NCBI GenBank assembly: GCA_023424395.1
Contig: JAFADY010000045.1
Coordinates: 55,661 to 119,660 of the forward strand
Length of the DNA: 64,000 nucleotides
Source: Bacteroidota bacterium
Lineage (GTDB): Bacteria > Bacteroidota > Bacteroidia > Bacteroidales > Dysgonomonadaceae
Direction of reading: 5' to 3'
This document shows, piece after piece, positions 26,493 to 34,863 of the stretch. Below the pieces are notes generated by a model. That model saw only the letters and a list, made by a program, of their open reading frames with translations, did no database searches and was not told the origin of the DNA. The translations under genes and the position numbers were made by a program. Within the stretch, counting starts at the first letter, position 1. The number at the start of each line of letters is the position of its first letter.

Positions 26493-27062
26493 ATGAAACT
26501 CTGTATGCTGTTTGTTACCTTGGCTTTTTTTTTGGCCGGATGTAAAGAAAACTACACGCCAAAACCAAGGGCGTTTTACAGAATAGAGCCCGGCAAAAGC
26601 AGTTACAACGCTTTTTCAAATAGAAACCTGAGTTTTTCTGTTTCCGGTGATGCCGTTCTGCAAAAGAAATCGTCTGACGAAAACGAAGAATGGTTTAACA
26701 TCGTCTATCCCCTATACAATGCAGAGATTTACTGTACCTATCTGAAAATAAACAAGAGCAGGCTCAACTCGCTGATAGCTGAAAATCAAAAACTTGTTTT
26801 CTCGCATACCGGCCAAGCAACCGAAATACAACAGCTAACTTACGAAGACAACGTTAACCAGAAGTACGGCGTTCTTTACAGAATTATCGGCAACGTGGCC
26901 ACTCCGTTTCAGTTTTATTTAACGGATAACGAGCAAAATTTCCTGCGCGGTTCGCTTTATTTCCGTCAGGAAGTACAAAGAGATTCCATATTGCCGGTAC
27001 TGGAAATTCTGGAACAAGATTTATCGGAATTGTTCGAAAGCTTATCGTGGAATAAATGCTGA
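26493..27062 (+). CDS. gldD: gliding-motility lipoprotein GldD
   Basis: A 189-residue lipoprotein with a signal peptide ending in the lipobox LAGC (Cys17). The mature start KENYTPKPRAFYRIEPG matches the GldD family signature. In Flavobacterium it is needed for gliding and type IX secretion. It overlaps the next gene, a phosphopantetheinyl transferase, by 7 bases, implying translational coupling. It follows gldE directly. The three type IX cargo proteins at 31-36.7 kb fit the presence of this system. Confidence 0.88.
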   Translation: MKLCMLFVTLAFFLAGCKENYTPKPRAFYRIEPGKSSYNAFSNRNLSFSVSGDAVLQKKSSDENEEWFNIVYPLYNAEIYCTYLKINKSRLNSLIAENQKLVFSHTGQATEIQQLTYEDNVNQKYGVLYRIIGNVATPFQFYLTDNEQNFLRGSLYFRQEVQRDSILPVLEILEQDLSELFESLSWNKC

Positions 27063-27688
27063 TCAGGAAAGAACATATCGAAAACGAGGGGCTCTTGGGC
27101 ATTTGGAAAATATCCGAATCGCGTTCCGAGCTGATAGATTTGCTTCCCGAAAGTCAACGCGTTGCCGCGCAAAAATATATCTCGAAACTGAAATCGGGAA
27201 GGCGCATATTGGAATGGCTATCCACGCGCGTGTTGCTTTTCAGCCTTATCGGCAAAGAAAAAACAATAGCCAACAAACGCGACGGCAGGCCTTTTATAGA
27301 AGACGGAGCACTCAATATAAGCATTTCGCACACCAAAGATTATGTGGCTGTTTTGTTGCACAAAACAAATACCGTAGGTATCGATATTGAAACGGTTTCG
27401 GAAAGAGTGAGAAAAATTGCCGGAAAATTTATTTCGGAGAAAGAGGTTATCGATAAATCGCGGCAAACCGTTCACATGCTGTTACACTGGTCGGCCAAGG
27501 AAACGATGTTCAAAATATTGGAAGAAAGCGAGATCGATTTTAAAAAGCATCTCTACATCGTGCCTTTCACTCCGCAGGAAAAAGGAATCATACAAGCCCG
27601 GGAATGCAAAACGGATAAGAGACAGTATTTCCGAATACACTATGAAGTTCATCCGGATTTTGTGCTGACTTGGGCGATAACCCAATAA
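27056..27688 (+). CDS. 4'-phosphopantetheinyl transferase family protein
   Basis: A 210-residue Sfp/AcpT-type transferase that moves the 4'-phosphopantetheine arm of CoA to a carrier-protein serine. Motifs are intact: the magnesium-binding VGIDIE and the WSAKET-MFK box, with SISHTKDYVAV upstream. It is encoded in the gldE-gldD unit and overlaps gldD by 7 bases, a conserved arrangement in Bacteroidota that may reflect a shared envelope or fatty-acid role. Followed by a terminator. Confidence 0.9.
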   Translation: MLIRKEHIENEGLLGIWKISESRSELIDLLPESQRVAAQKYISKLKSGRRILEWLSTRVLLFSLIGKEKTIANKRDGRPFIEDGALNISISHTKDYVAVLLHKTNTVGIDIETVSERVRKIAGKFISEKEVIDKSRQTVHMLLHWSAKETMFKILEESEIDFKKHLYIVPFTPQEKGIIQARECKTDKRQYFRIHYEVHPDFVLTWAITQ

Positions 27689-27717
27689 AAAAAGCGCCCT
27701 GCAATAGGCGCTTTTTT
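27687..27717. terminator. bidirectional terminator
   Basis: AAAGCGCC and GGCGCTTT stem with A-run before and T-run after, between the convergent phosphopantetheinyl transferase and tsf genes. Confidence 0.85.
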
Positions 27718-27738
27718 GTGATAAACGGTAGAAAACCG

Positions 27739-28560
27739 TTATGCTGTTAACGAAACCCGTTTGAAACCGGTAACCGTTAAGTCTTTGTCGTTTTGTTTTA
27801 AGAATTGCTCAATCGTCATTTTGCTGTCTTTCACATATTCTTGTTGAAGCAGTGTAGCTTCTTTGTAGAATTTTTGCAAAGCGCCTTCGGCGATGCGGTC
27901 GAGCAGGTTTTCGGGTTTTCCGGCTTCGCGTGCTTTTTCGCGTGCAATTTCCAGCTCTTTTTCTTTTAAGCTAGCGGGGATCTCGTCCTGCGTAACCGAT
28001 ATGGGATTCATTGCCGCAACTTGCATAGCTATGTCTTTAGCCACGTTGCCGGGCACGTTCTCTTTATTGAAACCCACAATGGTTGCCAATTTGTTGCCGG
28101 TGTGGATATACGAAACTACCGACGGAGCCGTGATGTGCTCGTAGTATCCCAATTCCATTTTTTCGCCGGTAGCGCCTATTTTATCGGTGATCAATTGAGA
28201 AACGGTTCCTTCGGAAAGCTGCAAGTTCAATAAATCGTCCAATGTTTCCGGTTTATGCTCTATTGCCGCGTCCAGTATTTTTTGCGTGAGCGCAATAAAT
28301 TCCTCGTTTTTGGCCACGAAGTCTGTTTCGCATTGCAATGCAACTACTGCCGCAAAATCTCCTTGTGTTTTTGCAAGCACGCATCCTTCGGATGCTTCGC
28401 GGTCTTCGCGTTTGGCGGCAACTGCCTGCCCTTTTTTGCGAATGATCTCCATTGCTTTATCGAAATCGCCGTTCGCTTCGTTCAGCGCGTTTTTGCAATC
28501 CATCATTCCCGCGCCTGTCATTTTGCGTAAATGTTGGATTTCTGCCATTGTAACTGCCAT
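27739..28560 (-). CDS. tsf: elongation factor Ts
   Basis: A 273-residue guanine nucleotide exchange factor for EF-Tu. The N-terminal UBA-like region begins AEIQHLRKMTGAGMMDCKNAL and the EF-Tu-contact motif TDFVAKNEEF is present. Last gene of the rplM-rpsI-rpsB-tsf ribosomal operon. Confidence 0.97.
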   Translation of the reverse strand: MAVTMAEIQHLRKMTGAGMMDCKNALNEANGDFDKAMEIIRKKGQAVAAKREDREASEGCVLAKTQGDFAAVVALQCETDFVAKNEEFIALTQKILDAAIEHKPETLDDLLNLQLSEGTVSQLITDKIGATGEKMELGYYEHITAPSVVSYIHTGNKLATIVGFNKENVPGNVAKDIAMQVAAMNPISVTQDEIPASLKEKELEIAREKAREAGKPENLLDRIAEGALQKFYKEATLLQQEYVKDSKMTIEQFLKQNDKDLTVTGFKRVSLTA

Positions 28561-28600
28561 ATTTTTATATCTTTTTTTTTAATTATTTTATTTTTTAGAT

Positions 28601-28640
28601 GTACTTGTCCACACCTGTCTACTCGTCTACTTGTCTTCTC
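28601..28640. repeat. word-repeat island spanning the rpsB stop
   Basis: Reiterated CTTGTC / GTCTACTCGTCTACTTGTC words occupy the rpsB-tsf junction and run through the rpsB stop codon (28627-28629) into its last codons. Confidence 0.45.
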
Positions 28641-29505
28641 CTAACTCCTCAACGTCTTCGTCTTTTGCAAATCTGCTGGCTACCGCCGCGTTGATGGCAT
28701 CTTTGTCCTCTTTCTTAACGCGTTCTTTTTTAGCAACTTTCGATTTCCTTTCTCTACGTGGAGCCGCTACATTTTCTTCGTCTTGTTCTTCGGCTGCATT
28801 GGCATCGGCTTTTTCTACTTTGCGTTCGTCCAAACCTTCTTTTATCCATTCGCAAATGTATCCCAAAATCATATCAACTGCTTTTGAAGCATCGTCGTTT
28901 GCAGGAATTACGAAATCGATATCGCTCGGGTCGGAGTTGGTATCAACAATGCCGAAAACAGGGATTCCCAACTTATTGGCTTCTCTCACGGCAATGTGCT
29001 CTTTCATCACATCTACCACGAAGAGCGCCGAAGGCAAACGAGTTAAGTCTTGAATAGAACCCAGCGTTTTTTCGAGTTTAGCGCGTTGGCGGGTAACTTG
29101 TAGTTTCTCGCGTTTCGATAAAGTGTCGAAAGTTCCGTCTTTCATCATTTTGTCTATATTTCCCATTTTCTTCACCGCTTTGCGGATAGTAGGGAAATTG
29201 GTAAGCATGCCGCCCGGCCAGCGTTCAATAACGTAAGGCATGTTAACGCCTTGCGCTTTTTCTGCAATAACAGGCTTGGCCTGTTTTTTGGTTGCGACGA
29301 AAAGGATTTTCTTGCCCGCTTTTGCAATATTTTTTAATGCTGAAGCTGCTTCTTCGGTTTTAGCGATCGTTTTGTAAAGATCGATGATGTGGATTCCGTT
29401 GCGCTCCATGAAAATATAAGGAGCCATTGCCGGATTCCATTTTCTTTTTAAGTGTCCGAAGTGCGCTCCGGTCTCAAGAAGTTGGTCAAATTCTAATTTT
29501 GCCAT
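28627..29505 (-). CDS. rpsB: 30S ribosomal protein S2 with a charged C-terminal tail
   Basis: The S2 core covers about residues 1-225 (LLETGAHFGHLKRKWNPAM, FVATKKQAKPVI, WPGGMLTNFPTI, PVFGIVDTNSDP). The remaining roughly 65 residues form a highly charged tail rich in Glu, Lys and Asp. Such tails occur in several Bacteroidota S2 proteins. Third gene of the ribosomal operon; a 177-base spacer separates it from rpsI. Confidence 0.96.
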   Translation of the reverse strand: MAKLEFDQLLETGAHFGHLKRKWNPAMAPYIFMERNGIHIIDLYKTIAKTEEAASALKNIAKAGKKILFVATKKQAKPVIAEKAQGVNMPYVIERWPGGMLTNFPTIRKAVKKMGNIDKMMKDGTFDTLSKREKLQVTRQRAKLEKTLGSIQDLTRLPSALFVVDVMKEHIAVREANKLGIPVFGIVDTNSDPSDIDFVIPANDDASKAVDMILGYICEWIKEGLDERKVEKADANAAEEQDEENVAAPRRERKSKVAKKERVKKEDKDAINAAVASRFAKDEDVEELGEDK

Positions 29506-29682
29506 GTTTTGTTTTTAAATTTTTTATTTGTTTACTTTCTTTTTCTTAGTCGAATCACAAGGTAAATTATTTTGGATAACGTCCTTATGATTTAGATACT
29601 AAACATTTTATACGCCGTTAGCATCGGCATTTGTCTTAATCGGCCCGAACAAAAAGTCAAGCCGGTTTCGGATATCCAACAA

Positions 29683-30069
29683 TTAACGTTTCGAGAATTG
29701 GAATCTTTTTCTCGCTTTGGGACGTCCCGGTTTTTTACGTTCAACCACTCGTGGATCGCGTGTCATGAAACCTTCCGATCTTAAAGCGGATTTATCATCC
29801 GGATTAACTTTTACCAAAGCGCGGGCAATTGCCAATCTGGCTGCCTCCGATTGTCCTTTGAAACCTCCTCCTTGCAAATTAATTTTAATGTCGTACTTTT
29901 CCAATACGTCTAATTTATTTAAGGGTTGTTTCACAATAAACTGCAAGATTGAGGAGGGAAAATAATTTTCGAGCTCACGTTTGTTTATCAGGATTTTTCC
30001 GGAACCTTCACTCATAAAAACGCGTGCAACTGCGGCTTTGCGTCTTCCTATTGAATTTATCACGTCCAT
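29683..30069 (-). CDS. rpsI: 30S ribosomal protein S9
   Basis: A 128-residue protein with the S9 core (SIGRRKAAVARV, GGGFKGQSEAARLAIARAL) and the basic C-terminal tail KARKRFQFSKR that reaches the P site. Five bases after rplM. Confidence 0.97.
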   Translation of the reverse strand: MDVINSIGRRKAAVARVFMSEGSGKILINKRELENYFPSSILQFIVKQPLNKLDVLEKYDIKINLQGGGFKGQSEAARLAIARALVKVNPDDKSALRSEGFMTRDPRVVERKKPGRPKARKRFQFSKR

Positions 30070-30074
30070 CTTTA

Positions 30075-30530
30075 TTATTTAAGTGTATTAATATCTAATT
30101 TTTTGGGTTTTTGTGCGTCGTGCGGATGTTCTTCGCCTGCATACACGTAAAGGTTTTTTAGAATGGCATCGCCCAGTTTGTTTTTCGGCAACATTCCTTT
30201 CACCACTTTTCTAAAAAGCTGATCGGAACCTTTCTTCATTACGTCTGCCGGGCTAAATTCTTTTTGCCCTCCGGGATAACCCGAGTGGCGATAATAAGTC
30301 CTGTCGGTCCATTTGTTTCCTGTAAGTTCCACTTTGTCGGCATTCACGATAATTACGTTATCGCCGCAATCCACATGCGGAGTAAAACTCGGTTTGTATT
30401 TGCCCCTTAGCAGTTTTGCCACTTTAGAGCTCATGCGCCCCAGAGTTTGCCCGGCAGCATCCACTACAACCCATTCTTTTTGAGCCGTTTCTTTATTAAC
30501 CGAAACGGTTTTGTAACTTAAAGTATTCAC
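30075..30530 (-). CDS. rplM: 50S ribosomal protein L13
   Basis: An early assembly protein of the large subunit. GTG at 30530 is the chosen start, since the product then begins (M)NTLSYKTVSVNKE like other Bacteroidota L13 proteins, and gives 151 residues; the frame is open to a TTG at 30563 but those 11 residues do not fit. Core motifs LGRMSSKVAKLLRGKYKP, GDNVIIVNADK and KGMLPKNKLGDAILKNLYVY are present. First gene of the operon, behind a structured leader of about 125 nt. Confidence 0.95.
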   Translation of the reverse strand: MNTLSYKTVSVNKETAQKEWVVVDAAGQTLGRMSSKVAKLLRGKYKPSFTPHVDCGDNVIIVNADKVELTGNKWTDRTYYRHSGYPGGQKEFSPADVMKKGSDQLFRKVVKGMLPKNKLGDAILKNLYVYAGEEHPHDAQKPKKLDINTLK

Positions 30531-30657
30531 TTTGTATTGTTTTAAATCGTTTAATAAAATCAAGTCCGTATTTCTGCTTTCAACTTTGTCTGGCTAAGGG
30601 ACTAAAGGCAATAAAAAGCTAAAAATCAAACTTTTAAGTGATGAATTTTAATAATCG
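30531..30657 (-). promoter_or_regulatory. structured leader of the L13 operon
   Basis: The predicted transcript starts around 30656-30660 and its first bases GUCCG can pair with CGGAC at 30568-30564, closing a domain of about 95 nt; an inner AAAAG/CTTTT stem is also present. Ribosomal operons usually regulate themselves by such leaders, and an L13 leader class is described for Bacteroidia. The L13 protein or another product of the operon would be the expected ligand. Confidence 0.5.
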
Positions 30658-30662
30658 GACTG

Positions 30663-30693
30663 CAAAGTTACAATAATTCAAAGAATTAACAAA
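30663..30693 (-). promoter_or_regulatory. promoter for the L13 operon (-33 and -7)
   Basis: On the minus strand, TTTG at 30693-30690 and TAACTTTG at 30670-30663 with a 19-base spacer: a textbook Bacteroidota promoter. Confidence 0.7.
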
Positions 30694-30894
30694 GAATTTT
30701 TAATTTTTTTCAAGACGGTAGAGATAAAATAATACAGGCGTAACAAGACAAAATTTTTCAGTTCTTAATAATGTGTGATTGCGTAAAACAAAAATGCCTT
30801 TTATAATGTTATAATTTTATCAAAATAATTTAATGTTAAAAAACCGTAGCATTAAAGATATTTAACAGTACGCAACAATAACTTAACCTAATAA

Positions 30895-30926
30895 TTTGAA
30901 ACTACTTGCCGAATTTCTTAATTTTG
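30895..30926 (+). promoter_or_regulatory. promoter for the first type IX cargo gene
   Basis: TTTG at 30895-30898 and TAATTTTG at 30919-30926, 20 bases apart. The 150 bases between this and the L13 promoter hold nothing else recognisable. Confidence 0.65.
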
Positions 30927-30968
30927 CAAGATACTATAAACATTAATCATTCACTAAAACTTTAATTT

Positions 30969-32543
30969 ATGAAAAAAATTACTCTATTGTTTTCTTTTTT
31001 GATGATTTTTGGCATTACCCTAAATGCTCAAACCTACTCAGAAGATTTTGAAACACTAACAAAAACATCTTACGCCTCAGAAACCGTAACCTTAAATGGT
31101 TACGACTGGAATTTCACGGGTTCAAATGCCGGCAACGCCACTAATGACTGGAAAATTGGCGCTAAATCGGCTCGATTAGCCGGGACAACAAAAGAAACCA
31201 GTAATCCCGATGTTTCTAAAATTGAAATGCTCAGCAACAAAACCGGTGGCATTGGAAATATTACTTTTCAATATCGACAATATGGTACTGATGCTCAAAT
31301 TCCTTGGAAAATTGAATGGAGTGCAGATGGGACATCATGGACAAATCTTGGAGAAATAACGGCTACCGATCAGGTCCAAACCTTTTCTATGGATTTGAAT
31401 AAAGCATCCGCAAGAATTAGAATTATAGCGAATGGATTTGAAACCTCAAGTTCTAACGGTAAACGGATTAATATCGACAACCTGGTTTTAACAGACAACG
31501 GTGGAGCTGCTGAACCGGTTCTAAGCGTCACTCCTCAAGAGTTAGATTTTGGGAATGCTACTGTGGGCTCCACTACTGCAGCCCTACAGGTTACCGTAAA
31601 TGCGGGTAATTTCTCCGCAACCCCAACCTATTCCATCATTGGCGCCAATAATACCGAGTTCGCGGCAACCGGTTCACTTACCACAGCCGGTGGCACTATT
31701 GATATAACCTTTGCACCCTCTTCGGACGGAGCTAAAACCGCTACTTTAGAAGTAAAAGGAGAAGGTATTACAGAAACGGTTGTATTAAACGGAAATGGAA
31801 CTGACGCTTCTAATCCTTATGGTTTAGATGACAGAAATCCGATAAATTCTATAAATGAGCCCTTTGGAGATGGTACTGTAACAGATCCGTCATTACCCAA
31901 TGGATGGACTAGCATTTCCGAGCAAGGCGATAGGAATTGGGAGGTAAAACGATATAATGAAAATAATTATGCCCAAATGACTGCACATAATGGCACGGGA
32001 GTTTATCAAACATTGTTGATTTCTCCTGCCATTAACTTTGATGCTATTGATAAAACAAATGTTACTTTCGATTGGAACTCCGGTTATTCGAATGGCGCTA
32101 CACTAAAAGTTTATGTTATGAGCAAAGACGGCACAAAAACCGAAGTCAAAACAATTAATGACAATGTAAATACGGGAGGCTATGGGGCGTCGTTTACGAC
32201 TGAAACACTTGATTTATCTGCATTTTCAGGAACTAAATTCCTTGTGTTTGAATATAACGGCGAGGCGGGTGCTACCACCACAACTTACCAAGTAGACAAT
32301 GTAGTTATCCAAATAACTTCTTCCATCGGAGACATTTCATCCGCTATAAAAATCTACGCGGCAAACGGCAATATTTACGTGGATAACGACGGCACGATCA
32401 CGAAACTTGCGGTTTACAACATTGCCGGACAAAAACTGGCTGAAAGAGCCGCTGTTAACGGCCTGAATGCAATCGCCGTAACGGGAAAAGGAATTTATGT
32501 TGTGAAATTAGATAACCATGCTGTAAAAGTTTTGGTTAAGTGA
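30969..32543 (+). CDS. type IX secreted multi-domain surface protein
   Basis: A 524-residue exported protein. Signal peptide at 1-20 (ITLNAQ), then a jelly-roll 'choice-of-anchor J'-like region (about 22-178, EDFETL to IDNLVLTDN), an immunoglobulin-like ASH/HYDIN-type domain (about 182-278, LSVTPQELDFGNATVGS), a second jelly-roll region (about 290-458) and a C-terminal type IX sorting domain (about 462-524, KLAVYNIAGQKLAERAAVNG to VKVLVK). No catalytic motif is visible, so an adhesin or glycan-binding role is likely. The sorting domain is closely similar to that of the next gene. Confidence 0.82.
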   Translation: MKKITLLFSFLMIFGITLNAQTYSEDFETLTKTSYASETVTLNGYDWNFTGSNAGNATNDWKIGAKSARLAGTTKETSNPDVSKIEMLSNKTGGIGNITFQYRQYGTDAQIPWKIEWSADGTSWTNLGEITATDQVQTFSMDLNKASARIRIIANGFETSSSNGKRINIDNLVLTDNGGAAEPVLSVTPQELDFGNATVGSTTAALQVTVNAGNFSATPTYSIIGANNTEFAATGSLTTAGGTIDITFAPSSDGAKTATLEVKGEGITETVVLNGNGTDASNPYGLDDRNPINSINEPFGDGTVTDPSLPNGWTSISEQGDRNWEVKRYNENNYAQMTAHNGTGVYQTLLISPAINFDAIDKTNVTFDWNSGYSNGATLKVYVMSKDGTKTEVKTINDNVNTGGYGASFTTETLDLSAFSGTKFLVFEYNGEAGATTTTYQVDNVVIQITSSIGDISSAIKIYAANGNIYVDNDGTITKLAVYNIAGQKLAERAAVNGLNAIAVTGKGIYVVKLDNHAVKVLVK

Positions 32544-32566
32544 AATAATTAGGAATGAATGACAAA

Positions 32567-32596
32567 AGAGAACGGTTCTTGGCGTACCGTTCTCTT
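32567..32596 (+). terminator. terminator after the first cargo gene
   Basis: AGAGAACGGT pairs with ACCGTTCTCT, followed by a T-rich tail. Confidence 0.8.
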
Positions 32597-32688
32597 TATT
32601 ATTTCGGCAAAAACAAACATTTAATGTTTTTTAACTTGATGCAACAAAATCGTAACTGATTATTAAAACATTGAATGCCGTAAATGGT

Positions 32689-32696
32689 TATATTTG
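32689..32696 (+). promoter_or_regulatory. -7 promoter box for the second cargo gene
   Basis: TATATTTG matches TAnnTTTG; predicted leader about 38 nt to the ATG at 32740. It lies downstream of an earlier in-frame ATG at 32671, supporting the later start. Confidence 0.55.
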
Positions 32697-32739
32697 TAGC
32701 ATTATATTTTATATTTTATTCACCAAAAATTTTAAACTT

Positions 32740-34689
32740 ATGAAGAATTTTACTCTTTTGAAAACGATGCTGGCTTTCGCATTAATGACATTAACAGTGT
32801 TTTCTATGAATGCGCAAATTATAAGCCAGTATGTTGAAACTAACTCTGGTACAACTCCTAAAGGGGTTGAAATCTGGAATAACACAAGCTCCGTATTGGA
32901 TTTTTCAACAAACAATTTGGTCATCCAACAGGGAACTAACGGAAATGCGTTAACAACTATTCTAACAATTGATACTGGGACTTTAGCTCCTGGTACTGTA
33001 ATGGTTATAGGAACTTCTGATATGGCATCTTACATTCCTGAAGGAGTAACGTTTGTAGTATATGCATTTACCTTTAATGGTGATGATGCATTAGCTGTAA
33101 TTTACGGAACCACAACAACTGATATTTTTGGAAATCCTGGGGTTGATCCGGGTTCTGCATGGAGTGGAAATGGAGTAAGTACCGCAAATCAAAATATTCA
33201 ACTTTTAAGTGGTATTACTACAGGAGCTTCATCTGCATGGACTGATCCTAGCACGAGATTTGAAACCGTTTCCACCACTCCAGCAACTTTACCCGCTGGA
33301 CTAACAGGTTTTGGAGTAGCTCCAACAGCTGTATCCACACCTATTATAACTGCCAATCCGATCTCTTTAGGTTTTTCAGCAATAACTACTGATGCTCCTA
33401 AAACAGAAGATATTGCAGTAAGTGGTTCTAACTTAACAGCGGATATCTCGGCAACATTATCCGGTACGGATGCCGCTCAGTTTTCAATTAATCCAACATC
33501 CATTTCTCAGTCCGGCGGTGATGCTTTGGGTACAATTACCGTTACCTATTCACCATCCGCCACTGCTTCTACTCACACAGCGACATTGACCTTAACCAGT
33601 GTGGATGCCACATCTGTAGAAATAACTTTAAGTGGCGAAACAACCCTACCTCCATTAACAGCGCCTGAAACTGTAGGAGCTTCTGATATCAACGATAATG
33701 GATTTACGGCGAATTGGTCTCCTGTAACAAGCGCGGAAAGTTATGAAGTAAATGTATATACTAAAAATACAACCGGAAGTGTTACGGCAACTGATTTATT
33801 CTTTTCGGAATACGTAGAGGGTTCCTCAAACAATAAATACTTAGAAATTTATAACGGAACTGGCACAGATGTTGACTTAAGTGATTATAGAATTGAACTA
33901 TATGCCAACGGTGCAAATACCGCCAGCAATACGCTCGATTTAAGTGGAGAACTTAAAAATGGCAAAGTTTACGTAATAGGAAATGCATCCGGCACTATTT
34001 TCACTCCTGATGTTACATCGACCGTAACATTTTTCAATGGTGATGATGCTATCGCACTAAGAAAAATATCTACAGATGCATTTGTAGATATTATTGGTAG
34101 AATAGGTGAACAACCGGTTCCAGCATGGACAGACGGAGTTCATTCGACATTAGATAAAACTTTGGTTAGAAAATCAAGCGTTACAGGAGGCATCACTGCT
34201 AATCCTGTATCTGGATTCCCTACTTTAGCAACGGAATGGGATGTTTATGATAGAGACGTAGCAAGTTATTTAGGTGCTCATACTTTAACTGACCAATTGG
34301 TGGAAATAAGCACCCCCATCACAAGCTCTCCTTTCTCTACTACCGAAACCAATTTAGCTATTTCTGCTTTAGAACCGGGAACAGAATACTTCTTTACTGT
34401 TTCATCAACGAGGGGAGCTGATACATCGCCTGAATCGGTCGAGGTTAAAGTATTAACTACCGGAACAGCTATTGACACTGATATTTCATCCATCAAAATC
34501 TACTCATCCAATGGTCAAATAATTGTTGATGCCGATGAAACCGTAGAAATTATCACAATTTTCAACGTTGCCGGACAAAAAGTTGCCGAAAAAGCAGCAG
34601 TAAACGGATTGAATACCATTCCGGTTTCAGGAAAGGGATTGTACGTTGTGAAATTAGATAATAACGTGGTAAAAGTGTTTGTGAAATAA
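32740..34689 (+). CDS. type IX secreted lamin-tail-domain surface protein
   Basis: A 649-residue exported protein, starting at the ATG of MKNFTLLKTMLAF; the frame is open 69 bases further but the promoter box and the signal peptide favour 32740. After the signal peptide come a lamin-tail-like domain (KGVEIWNNTSSVLDFS onward), an ASH/immunoglobulin-like domain (ISLGFSAITTDAPKTE), and a fibronectin type III domain whose middle is interrupted by a second lamin-tail domain (LFFSEYVEGSSNNKYLEIYN), before a type IX sorting domain (FNVAGQKVAEKAAVNG to VKVFVK). No enzyme motif seen; a surface-binding role is likely. Confidence 0.82.
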   Translation: MKNFTLLKTMLAFALMTLTVFSMNAQIISQYVETNSGTTPKGVEIWNNTSSVLDFSTNNLVIQQGTNGNALTTILTIDTGTLAPGTVMVIGTSDMASYIPEGVTFVVYAFTFNGDDALAVIYGTTTTDIFGNPGVDPGSAWSGNGVSTANQNIQLLSGITTGASSAWTDPSTRFETVSTTPATLPAGLTGFGVAPTAVSTPIITANPISLGFSAITTDAPKTEDIAVSGSNLTADISATLSGTDAAQFSINPTSISQSGGDALGTITVTYSPSATASTHTATLTLTSVDATSVEITLSGETTLPPLTAPETVGASDINDNGFTANWSPVTSAESYEVNVYTKNTTGSVTATDLFFSEYVEGSSNNKYLEIYNGTGTDVDLSDYRIELYANGANTASNTLDLSGELKNGKVYVIGNASGTIFTPDVTSTVTFFNGDDAIALRKISTDAFVDIIGRIGEQPVPAWTDGVHSTLDKTLVRKSSVTGGITANPVSGFPTLATEWDVYDRDVASYLGAHTLTDQLVEISTPITSSPFSTTETNLAISALEPGTEYFFTVSSTRGADTSPESVEVKVLTTGTAIDTDISSIKIYSSNGQIIVDADETVEIITIFNVAGQKVAEKAAVNGLNTIPVSGKGLYVVKLDNNVVKVFVK

Positions 34690-34708
34690 ATCATCATTTA
34701 CAACTTCC

Positions 34709-34755
34709 TACAAAAAAAGAACGATGCACAAGTTGCATCGTTCTTTTTTTGTAGG
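34709..34755 (+). terminator. strong terminator after the second cargo gene
   Basis: A perfect stem of about 20 bp (CTACAAAAAAAGAACGATGC and its complement) around a very short loop, including A-run and T-run arms. Confidence 0.9.
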
Positions 34756-34814
34756 AATATTTCACATGAAATAAAAAGGCTTCAACAAATTCCAAAAGAT
34801 GTATTAAAAATAAC

Positions 34815-34822
34815 TATCTTTG
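34815..34822 (+). promoter_or_regulatory. -7 promoter box for the endonuclease gene
   Basis: TATCTTTG matches TAnnTTTG; predicted leader about 35 nt. Confidence 0.6.
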
Positions 34823-34863
34823 CAATAATAATAAACCAAAACATTTTACCGAATTTAATTGAA

